Origin: Christensenella sp. UBA1782
GTDB taxonomy: Bacteria; Bacillota; Clostridia; Christensenellales; DTU072
DNA: 5,082 nucleotides
NCBI GenBank assembly: GCA_002315475.1
Contig: DCGI01000023.1
Span: 1,959 to 7,040 of the forward strand
Reading direction: 5' to 3'
The notes beneath the pieces were generated by a model. It ran no database searches. It was given only the letters and a program-made list of their open reading frames with translations, and was not told the origin of the DNA. This document shows positions 1-5,082 of the stretch, piece by piece. The first letter of the stretch is position 1. Each line of letters opens with the position of its first letter. The position numbers were made by a program, and so were the translations under genes.

Positions 1-52
1 TCCTCCGAGCGTCTTTCTTCCAAACTAAAATACAAACCAAAAAGGAGTAAAA

Positions 53-490
53 ATGGTATCGATTTGTGGAATTGATTGTGAAAAGTGTACTTTTCGTACG
101 AGTTGTCGAGGTTGTGAACAGACGTGTGGCAAGCCGTTCGGCGGGGATTGCGTTGCTGCCGAATACATTAAGGTCGGGGGAAGGAAGGCGTATATTGCGT
201 TTAAGGTAAAATTGCTACAAGAAATCAACGAATGGCTCCTGCGGAGCGGTTTGCCGCAAGCCACAGAACCGGTGGAGCTTAGCGGTGCCTACGTCAATTT
301 GGAATACCCGTTACCCAACGGAGAACGGGCGAAGTTCTTGGACGAACGGAAGATATATTTAGGTTGTCAAATCGAGCAAGAGGGTTTGGAAAGGTGCATC
401 GGCGTGGTAGCCGATACCACTTTTATCCTTGTCGCAAGTTATGGCAAAAACGGAAGCAATCCGGAACTTATTTTGTATAAACACCGTTGA
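53..490 (+). CDS. Small cysteine-rich DUF3795-type protein, function unknown
   Basis: This is a complete 145-residue protein. The first 33 residues carry seven cysteines (C5, C9, C12, C18, C21, C25, C33) starting with the signature CGIDCEKC, which matches the N-terminal pattern of DUF3795-type proteins and suggests zinc or another metal as ligand. Residues 50-65 look like an amphipathic helix. The second half (about 75-145) has a GAYVNLEYPLPNG segment, an IYLGCQ segment and a C-terminal VADTTFILVASYG strand region. I recall the same pairing of cysteine module and beta-rich tail in other clostridial proteins. No signal peptide or membrane segment is present, so it should be cytoplasmic. The ATG start is well supported by AAAGGAG at 41-47, five bases upstream. 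Its promoter probably lies before the window. The reaction or partner is unknown. The family call is from memory of the motif, and a profile search would settle it. Confidence 0.8.
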   Translation: MVSICGIDCEKCTFRTSCRGCEQTCGKPFGGDCVAAEYIKVGGRKAYIAFKVKLLQEINEWLLRSGLPQATEPVELSGAYVNLEYPLPNGERAKFLDERKIYLGCQIEQEGLERCIGVVADTTFILVASYGKNGSNPELILYKHR

Positions 491-517
491 AAAAAAACAA
501 CAAAATATTAAAAAAAC

Positions 518-534
518 AATAGTATAATACTATT
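518..534 (+). promoter_or_regulatory. -10 promoter box inside a perfect palindrome (candidate operator)
   Basis: TATAAT at 523-528 is a perfect sigma-A -10 box. It sits inside AATAGTAT-A-ATACTATT, an inverted repeat with 8-bp arms around one central base. No good -35 box lies at 16-18 nt spacing (the 17-nt position reads ACAAAA). Transcription from it would start near 535, leaving about 20 nt before the ATG at 555. A palindrome over a -10 box is a typical operator position, so a repressor could block this promoter. Because the region is very AT-rich, chance symmetry is possible. The regulator is not identifiable. Confidence 0.45.
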
Positions 535-543
535 TGAAAAACG

Positions 544-549
544 AAGGAG
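544..549 (+). promoter_or_regulatory. Ribosome binding site that decides the start of the zinc-ribbon gene
   Basis: AAGGAG lies five bases before the ATG at 555. An in-frame TTG at 534 has no such site and would fall at or before the predicted transcription start, so the ATG at 555 is preferred. Confidence 0.8.
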
Positions 550-554
550 ACGGT

Positions 555-824
555 ATGGAAAAAATATGCCAATGTTGCGGTATGCCGTTGCGGGAAGAAA
601 AGGAGTTCGGAACGAATCTTGACGGCACGAAAAGTGAAGATTATTGCGTTTATTGTTATAAAAACGGCACGTTTACGCAAGACTGCACGATGGAGGACAT
701 GATAGAGCACTGTTTGCCGTTTGCCGAAGCGTACCAAAAACAGGCAGGAATCCCTTTTGATAAAGAAGAAGAGAGAAGAAAAATGCAACAGTTTTTCCCG
801 ACGTTAAAACGTTGGAAAAAGTAA
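555..824 (+). CDS. Small zinc-ribbon protein (PF12674-like, putative)
   Basis: This is a complete 89-residue cytoplasmic protein. Four cysteines form a likely zinc ribbon: C5 and C8 in CQCCGMPL, and C31 and C34 in YCVYCYKNG. C7 and C44 are extra. The family hallmarks visible here are CGMPL, the FGTNLDGTKSEDYC stretch, a TMEDMIEHC helix and the terminal PTLKRWK motif at about residues 82-88. These match the 'putative zinc ribbon' family (PF12674) common in Firmicutes, found alone or joined to regulator domains. No DNA-binding helix-turn-helix or catalytic domain is attached here. A role in regulation or protein binding is possible but unproven. The gene starts 64 nt after another small cysteine-rich gene and has its own -10 box, so it may be transcribed separately. 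No clear terminator follows it. Confidence 0.85.
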   Translation: MEKICQCCGMPLREEKEFGTNLDGTKSEDYCVYCYKNGTFTQDCTMEDMIEHCLPFAEAYQKQAGIPFDKEEERRKMQQFFPTLKRWKK

Positions 825-905
825 AATTTACATAAAAACAGAAAATGAAAAAATATCGACAAACCGACGAAAAAAGGTTGCCGAAGGGATTTTTATCGTG
901 TTTTG

Positions 906-922
906 GGGAAGTGTTTTTTCCC
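906..922 (+). terminator. Weak hairpin after the zinc-ribbon gene (possible terminator)
   Basis: GGGAA at 906-910 pairs with TTCCC at 918-922 around a 7-base loop. The T run (914-919) lies in the loop and 3' arm rather than after the stem, so it is not a standard intrinsic terminator. It is the only hairpin I noted between 825 and the next promoter, and the stem is only 5 bp. Confidence 0.2.
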
Positions 923-929
923 GTTAAAA

Positions 930-990
930 ACTATATATAATATATAATTATATTATTTTTATTGACAGAACGGTACTTTTTTGGCATAAT
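930..990 (+). promoter_or_regulatory. Strong sigma-A promoter with UP-like element for the hydrolase gene
   Basis: A consensus -35 box TTGACA (962-967) is followed after exactly 17 nt by CATAAT (985-990), one mismatch from the -10 consensus. A TG at 982-983 makes it an extended -10. The tract at 930-961 is almost pure A/T, as expected for an UP element contacted by RNA polymerase alpha subunits. Transcription should begin near 997, leaving a short leader that contains AGGAGGT at 1012-1018, five bases before the ATG at 1024. Together these predict high, largely constitutive expression of the hydrolase and, by read-through, thiN. I see no obvious operator or riboswitch in the short leader. Confidence 0.85.
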
Positions 991-1023
991 AGGATAAACT
1001 ATTTTGCATAGAGGAGGTATACT

Positions 1024-2688
1024 ATGAAAAAAATTTGGTATGCGATGATGGTCGCCGTTCTCGTTTGCGTGACGCTGACGGCAGTCTTTTCGACGAGTGG
1101 CGAAGCGTATGCTTACGACATTCCGTATACAAAGTTTGACAAAGAAGAATTTACCGAATTGAACTATGGTATATATTGGTATCGGTCGGGTAGCGACGTG
1201 CCGGTAAAAGACAGCGAGTTGTTCGATCCCGATAAGCCGACTTTACTGTATACGCACGGCATGAAAATGGGGAGCGAATCGGTGGACGTGCGGGAAGGCT
1301 TGAGTTTGAAAGACGTCGCTCCGAGTAAACTGTCGCAATACGGTTACGATCCTTATCCGTACGAAGACGAATTTTACGAGTATTATATCGAACAAGGGTA
1401 TAACGTCGGTGTGTTCTATTGGAACCAACTTGCCTCTACGTTTGCACTATCTATCGAAGAAGATAAGATATGGGCGACCAATCCCTCTATGAGCATGACG
1501 TATACCTATCGTACGGGTTCATCGTACAAAACGACAAAAGCGTTTGACGATACCAATCCCGAGTGTTCGTTGACGACGTTGTATAAAAACGCCTATATCG
1601 AGGCACTCGGCGAGGACTATTCCGAACATATTCAGTTGGTCGGACACTCGATGGGCGGTCAGCTTACGTTTGCCATGGGTGAAGCACTCTGCGTGGCATA
1701 CGATAACGGCGAAATCGGCGAGAATCTTCTTCCCGACCGTATGACCGTATTGGATCCTTTTATCGGGAGCTCCAAGATTTACGGAGAAATCGACTTTTTG
1801 GGTGTCGATGCCGAAGGTAAAGCTGCCGTAACCTTGACGGCGGAAGCCGCTCAAGTAATTGCCGAACACGGTATTCCGATAGAAGGCTACGCCACGAACG
1901 ATATCGCTTACCACTTTTACGATATGGGCGAAGAAGCTTTCGGCGGACTTTTTAAAGATCAGATAAAGCCTTTCTCCGATGCCGACGGTAATCCGGATCC
2001 CGAAGGTCTGAATCGCGTCAAAGAATTGCTCGGAAAAAACGTCGCATGGGTGCATATGGATGCGTTAATCGACAAGTATGCCGGCATACTCGTACCTTCC
2101 CATACGTTGACGGTAGACTATTATTTTACCACCAATTATTTAGAGAATCAAACCGACGCAAACGGTATGATTGTTCCTTCCGCCAAGGTGAGCGACGAGG
2201 ATATTTTGGCACTGCGCGGTATTACGTTCAATCAGTATTATAACGAAGAATTATCCAACCCCAATCCTCTATACAGCAGCGACTGTATCTTTGTGCGTGC
2301 CGATAACGTGACGCAAGAGGATATCGTGGGAAAACCGATGGCAAGAATCACCGGTTTTACGGGAGCGGTCGACAAGGAATATACGGTAAAACTCTGCAAG
2401 AGAAACGAAGTCGTCGAAACCGTCCAAACGGTGGGCGGGAGGTACGCCTTCGATTATGTGACGGCAGCCGACTACACCGTTAAGGTGTACGCCGGAACCA
2501 CCCTCGTCGGCACGAAAGAAATCGGCGTGACGGGATACGATTTGGTTACTTGCGACGTCGAAGTCAAGGCGGTCGATACGGTGATATGGATTTACCTTTC
2601 CATTGCTCTGGGTGCCGCACTCGTGATTGCCGCCGTTGTTTCGGTGAGTGCTTATGTTCTCAGGAAAAAAGGTAGCCGTCGTTCTTAA
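1024..2688 (+). CDS. Secreted, membrane-anchored alpha/beta hydrolase (lipase-like)
   Basis: This 554-residue protein is predicted to act outside the cell, tethered to the membrane. Residues 1-30 are a signal peptide (MKK, hydrophobic core, cleavage after A28-Y-A30). The hydrolase part has an HG oxyanion motif (H78-G79 in YTHGM), a nucleophile elbow GHSMGG with S209, and VLDPF with D244, which resembles the catalytic-Asp LDP motif of pancreatic-type lipases. H360 in SHTLTVDYYF is the best third triad member, because lipases of that type also place aromatic residues just after the His. Residues about 432-515 look like a small beta-sandwich of the prealbumin/SdrD_B type (GGRYAFDYV, DYTVKVY). 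A hydrophobic segment at about 519-546 followed by RKKGSRRS is a stop-transfer anchor. There is no LPXTG and no lipobox. The likely reaction is ester hydrolysis on lipids or other acyl substrates; the substrate cannot be inferred. Triad Asp and His are inferences. Confidence 0.85.
   Translation: MKKIWYAMMVAVLVCVTLTAVFSTSGEAYAYDIPYTKFDKEEFTELNYGIYWYRSGSDVPVKDSELFDPDKPTLLYTHGMKMGSESVDVREGLSLKDVAPSKLSQYGYDPYPYEDEFYEYYIEQGYNVGVFYWNQLASTFALSIEEDKIWATNPSMSMTYTYRTGSSYKTTKAFDDTNPECSLTTLYKNAYIEALGEDYSEHIQLVGHSMGGQLTFAMGEALCVAYDNGEIGENLLPDRMTVLDPFIGSSKIYGEIDFLGVDAEGKAAVTLTAEAAQVIAEHGIPIEGYATNDIAYHFYDMGEEAFGGLFKDQIKPFSDADGNPDPEGLNRVKELLGKNVAWVHMDALIDKYAGILVPSHTLTVDYYFTTNYLENQTDANGMIVPSAKVSDEDILALRGITFNQYYNEELSNPNPLYSSDCIFVRADNVTQEDIVGKPMARITGFTGAVDKEYTVKLCKRNEVVETVQTVGGRYAFDYVTAADYTVKVYAGTTLVGTKEIGVTGYDLVTCDVEVKAVDTVIWIYLSIALGAALVIAAVVSVSAYVLRKKGSRRS
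2643..2647 (+). promoter_or_regulatory. Weak ribosome binding site for thiN inside the hydrolase gene
   Basis: GGTGA matches the 3' part of the Shine-Dalgarno consensus and lies six bases before the ATG at 2654. It is weaker than the sites of the other four genes. That suggests thiN translation depends on ribosomes arriving from the overlapping hydrolase gene. An in-frame GTG at 2648 is too close to this site to use it well. Confidence 0.5.
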
Positions 2689-3271
2689 TTCGCAACCGCT
2701 TGCGGATATAGAAGAAAAAGATTTGCTTTGTGCCGACGGGGCCTATTCTAAGATCGTCGGCACCGAAAGTAATATCTGGGTTTTGGGAGATTTCGACAGT
2801 TTGCGTGAAAAACTCCCCGAAGGGATAAAAACCGTCGTTTGTCCCGTCGATAAGGATTATATCGACGGAGAAAAAGCCCTTCGTTTTGCCTACGAAAACG
2901 GTGCCGAAGCGGTTACCGTATACGGTGCCGACGGCGGTCGGCTCGATATGCAGTTTGCCAATTTCGCTTTGTTGAAAATTGCGTTCGATTTGGGTTTGCA
3001 AGCCGAAATAAAAACCTGTCGCGAAAGAGTTTTTTACAGTGAAAAAGGCTTTTGCAAAAAGGTTCAAAAAGGTTGTACCGTTTCCGTTCTTCCTTACGGC
3101 GGTTCGGTTTCGTTTTCGGATTCTTGCGGACTTGCGTATTCGTTACGAGGATTGACGCTGACGCCCGCCGATACGGTGGGTTTGTCCAACAGAGCGACGG
3201 AAGAAACAATCGAAATCGCTATCGAAAAAGGCGGAGCCTTCCTTTTCATTACGGAAAGGAAAGAAGAATAG
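2654..3271 (+). CDS. thiN: Thiamine diphosphokinase (thiamine pyrophosphokinase)
   Basis: ThiN transfers diphosphate from ATP to thiamine, making the cofactor thiamine diphosphate in the cytoplasm. The 205-residue length is typical of bacterial members. Motifs in order are ADGA (27-30), LGDFDS (GDFDS at 45-49), D66-K-D-Y-I-D71, GADGGRLD (91-98) with AN at 102-103, and GLSN (176-179), followed by a C-terminal strand AFLFI. D46, D48, D66, D71, R96 and D98 are kept. Two positions differ from the usual pattern: I70 replaces the Thr of DxxTD, and M99 replaces the His (Gln in animal enzymes) after the RxD. The start at ATG 2654 keeps the first beta strand KKVAVVLN; a GTG at 2648 would add two residues. 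The gene overlaps the hydrolase gene by 35 nt and is probably coupled to it. No TPP riboswitch is visible. Confidence 0.9.
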   Translation: MFSGKKVAVVLNSQPLADIEEKDLLCADGAYSKIVGTESNIWVLGDFDSLREKLPEGIKTVVCPVDKDYIDGEKALRFAYENGAEAVTVYGADGGRLDMQFANFALLKIAFDLGLQAEIKTCRERVFYSEKGFCKKVQKGCTVSVLPYGGSVSFSDSCGLAYSLRGLTLTPADTVGLSNRATEETIEIAIEKGGAFLFITERKEE

Positions 3272-3292
3272 GTCGAAATAGGAAAAAACAAG

Positions 3293-3316
3293 GGGAAGAA
3301 CCGATTTTTTCTTCCC
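3293..3316 (+). terminator. Hairpin between thiN and secA (possible weak terminator)
   Basis: GGGAAGAA (3293-3300) pairs perfectly with TTCTTCCC (3309-3316) around an 8-base loop, CCGATTTT. No T tract follows on the + strand, so it is a poor intrinsic terminator for thiN. On the - strand it would be followed closely by TTGTTTTTT (3282-3290), a better terminator layout, yet no - strand gene is evident here. It lies upstream of the secA promoter, so it would be present only in read-through transcripts. Confidence 0.35.
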
Positions 3317-3339
3317 GAACCGAAAGTGTAAAAAAAGTA

Positions 3340-3348
3340 TGGTATACT
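3340..3348 (+). promoter_or_regulatory. Extended -10 promoter for secA
   Basis: TGG-TATACT forms an extended -10 box (TG at 3340-3341, hexamer 3343-3348). No recognisable -35 box lies 16-18 nt upstream, which an extended -10 can partly offset. Transcription would begin near 3355, giving a leader of roughly 24 nt with GAGAGGTG at 3367-3374 as ribosome binding site, four bases before the ATG at 3379. The leader is too short for a SecM-like arrest peptide, so that mode of secA control is not supported here. Confidence 0.55.
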
Positions 3349-3378
3349 AAAAACAAAAACAGAATAGAGAGGTGTCTT

Positions 3379-5082
3379 ATGTGTTTGAAATATTTTGCCG
3401 AAAGAGAGCAAAAAAAAGCAATAGCAAAACTCAACAAGATCGTCGCACAAGTCAATGCTCGCGAAGAAAAGTACAAAGGAATGACCGATGAAGAATTGGC
3501 GAAGCAGACCGAACTTTTGAAAGAAAGATATAAAAAGGGAGAAACGTTGGATGCGTTGCTTCCCGATGCCTACGCCGTCGTGCGAGAAGGTTCGAGAAGG
3601 GTACTGAATATGCGGCACTTCGACGTGCAGGTACTGGGCGGTATCGTGTTGCATCAAGGCAGAATCGCCGAAATGAAAACGGGTGAAGGTAAAACCTTAG
3701 TGGCGACGTTGCCCGCGTATTTGAATGCGTTGACGGGCGAAGGCGTACACGTGGTGACCGTAAACGATTACCTCGCCAAGCGTGACGCCGAATGGATGGG
3801 AAAGGTTTATAAGTTTTTAGGTTTGACGGTGGGATGCGTTTTACCCGGTATGAGCTTCGAGGCAAAGAAAGAAGCGTATGCCTGCGATATTACTTATTGC
3901 ACCAATAACGAACTCGGTTTTGACTATCTGCGGGACAACATGGCTACCAACAAAAGTCGAGTTATGCAAAGGGGCATGAACTTTGCCATCGTCGACGAAG
4001 TGGATAGCATTTTGATCGACGAAGCGAGGACGCCGTTGATTATTTCGGCACCCGCCGGGGCATCGGGAGAAATCTACGCCGACTGTCAACGCTTTATTCG
4101 GGTGTTAAAAGAAGAAGATTATACCATTGAAGAAAAGGAAAAGCATATTTACCTGACCGAAAGCGGTTTGGAAAAAGCCGAACACTTTTTCCGTAAAGGA
4201 CTTGCCGACGGAAGCAATCCCGATTTAAGCACCAAAATCAACAACGCCTTGCGTGCCAATTTCTTAATGGCGATCGACCAAGACTACATCGTGGAAAACG
4301 ACGAAGTGGTTATCGTAGACGAATTCACCGGTCGAAAGATGGCAGGCAGAAGATATTCGGAAGGCTTGCATCAAGCTATCGAAGCCAAAGAAGGCGTCAG
4401 AATCAAACGGGAAAACCGTACGATAGCGACCATCACCTTCCAAAATTATTTCCGTATGTATAAGAAACTTTCGGGGATGACGGGTACGGCAAAGACGGAA
4501 GAACCCGAGTTCAAAGGCATTTATCGATTGGACGTCGTGGTTATCCCGCCCAATCTGCCCATGATTCGTGTGGACGAACCCGATAAAATTTTCGTGACGT
4601 TGGAAGCCAAGTATAAGGCCGTCATTGAAGAAGTAAAAGAAACCTATAAAAAAGGTCAACCGATTTTGGTCGGTACGGTCGACGTCGACGTCAGTGAACT
4701 GCTCAGCCGTCGGCTGAGCCGAGAAAGGATTCCGAACCGAGTCTTGAACGCCAAGAGTAACGCCGACGAAGCCAACATTATCGCGCAGGCAGGTCGTGTG
4801 GGGGCGGTAACCATCGCCACCAACATGGCAGGTCGTGGTACCGATATTTTGCTCGGCGGTAACCCCGAATACATGGCGAAAGAAACCATGACGAGAGAGG
4901 GTTATTCCGAAGAATTGATCGGCATTGCGTCCGCGTTTAACACCTTAACCGATCCCGAACAAATTGCGGCGAGAGAACACTTCAAAGCCCTCGTTTCCAA
5001 ATACAAAGTGGAGACCGAAAAAGAACGGGAAGAAGTAAAGAAGTTGGGCGGGTTACGCGTTATCGGTACCAGTCGGCACGAA
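3379..5082 (+). CDS. secA: Preprotein translocase ATPase SecA (5' part, cut by window end)
   Basis: SecA is the ATP-driven motor that pushes unfolded preproteins through the SecYEG channel. The reading frame is open for 568 codons to the window edge; full-length SecA is about 800-900 residues, so the remainder of the second motor domain, the helical scaffold and wing domains and the C-terminal tail lie outside. Visible landmarks are MRHFDVQVLGGIVLH before the ATP site, Walker A TGEGKT (101-106), NDYLAKRDAEWMG, Walker B DEVDS (206-210) followed by LIDEARTPLIIS, the preprotein cross-linking region, VDEFTGRKMAGRRYSEGLH (from 313), MTGTA (367-371) and ATNMAGRGTDI (480-490). The insert from NPEYMAKE onward is of the kind seen in clostridial SecA. 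The sequence stops at GTSRHE, just before the expected arginine-finger motif. The segment VDVDVSE near 434-440 replaces the usual VSIExSE. The frame looks intact and functional. Confidence 0.97.
   Translation, partial: MCLKYFAEREQKKAIAKLNKIVAQVNAREEKYKGMTDEELAKQTELLKERYKKGETLDALLPDAYAVVREGSRRVLNMRHFDVQVLGGIVLHQGRIAEMKTGEGKTLVATLPAYLNALTGEGVHVVTVNDYLAKRDAEWMGKVYKFLGLTVGCVLPGMSFEAKKEAYACDITYCTNNELGFDYLRDNMATNKSRVMQRGMNFAIVDEVDSILIDEARTPLIISAPAGASGEIYADCQRFIRVLKEEDYTIEEKEKHIYLTESGLEKAEHFFRKGLADGSNPDLSTKINNALRANFLMAIDQDYIVENDEVVIVDEFTGRKMAGRRYSEGLHQAIEAKEGVRIKRENRTIATITFQNYFRMYKKLSGMTGTAKTEEPEFKGIYRLDVVVIPPNLPMIRVDEPDKIFVTLEAKYKAVIEEVKETYKKGQPILVGTVDVDVSELLSRRLSRERIPNRVLNAKSNADEANIIAQAGRVGAVTIATNMAGRGTDILLGGNPEYMAKETMTREGYSEELIGIASAFNTLTDPEQIAAREHFKALVSKYKVETEKEREEVKKLGGLRVIGTSRHE
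4701..4719 (+). repeat. Perfect GC-rich inverted repeat inside secA
   Basis: GCTCAGCC and GGCTGAGC form an 8-bp perfect stem with a 3-base loop (GTC at 4709-4711). It encodes the SRRLSR region of SecA. It may be a by-product of the Ser-Arg repeat in the protein. No other role is evident, and no T tract follows. Confidence 0.5.

Noticed and set aside
534..536. TTG as the start of the zinc-ribbon gene
   Set aside because: It falls at the predicted transcription start and inside the palindrome, and has no ribosome binding site. The ATG at 555 has AAGGAG.
930..961. AT-rich tract as a replication origin or unwinding element
   Set aside because: No DnaA boxes or repeats accompany it, and its place directly before TTGACA fits an UP element.
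1024..1113. Lipoprotein signal in the hydrolase
   Set aside because: The only cysteine in the leader (C15) is in the middle of the hydrophobic core and is not in a lipobox. An AYA signal-peptidase I site fits better.
1519..2055. Antisense open frame of 178 codons across the hydrolase gene
   Set aside because: It lies wholly inside a well-supported gene, shows no recognisable motif, and its composition is that of a reverse-frame shadow.
2046..2243. Nested + strand frame inside the hydrolase
   Set aside because: No ribosome binding site stands out and the product has no domain features. The enclosing frame is clearly the real one.
2578..2685. Sortase anchor at the C-terminus of the hydrolase
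   Set aside because: A membrane helix and positive tail are present, but no LPXTG-like motif precedes them.
3094..3657. Antisense open frame spanning the thiN end, the gap and the secA start
   Set aside because: It crosses two clearly coding regions and a promoter, and its Phe/Ser-rich product looks like the complement of Glu/Lys codons.
3379..5082. SecA as a truncated pseudogene
   Set aside because: The frame simply runs off the window edge with no stop codon and all expected motifs intact.

Overview
This is bacterial DNA, probably from a Gram-positive Firmicute and most likely a member of the Clostridia. The signs are strong purine-rich Shine-Dalgarno sites at 5-nt spacing, an AT-rich intergenic region with sigma-A-type promoter boxes, a clostridial-looking SecA, and two small cysteine-rich proteins of types common in gut Clostridia. 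The assignment rests on recalled family resemblance, and I cannot place it more closely. All five genes are on the + strand and packed with short gaps. No RNA gene, mobile element, CRISPR array or phage signature is visible, and no stretch over 300 bases lacks a gene.

Layout. At 53-490 there is a small DUF3795-type cysteine-rich protein, and at 555-824 a small zinc-ribbon protein of the PF12674 type. The second gene has a -10 box embedded in a perfect 8-bp-arm palindrome. A 199-base AT-rich gap carries the best promoter in the window (TTGACA, 17 nt, extended -10 CATAAT). It drives a 554-residue secreted, membrane-anchored alpha/beta hydrolase of lipase type (1024-2688). The 3' end of that gene overlaps by 35 nt the start of a thiamine diphosphokinase gene, thiN (2654-3271), so the two probably form a translationally coupled pair. 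After a 107-base gap with a hairpin and an extended -10 promoter, secA begins at 3379 and runs off the end of the window, with 568 codons present.

How the genes fit together. SecA is the motor that exports signal-peptide proteins, so it would export the hydrolase, but that is true of any Sec substrate and is not evidence of a dedicated system. ThiN makes the cofactor thiamine diphosphate and has no obvious link to the hydrolase beyond the shared transcript. The two zinc-binding proteins have no known pathway. I see no convincing new multi-gene system. The parts most worth a second look are the membrane-anchored hydrolase, its dual-coded overlap with thiN, the substitutions at conserved ThiN positions, and the palindrome over the zinc-ribbon promoter.
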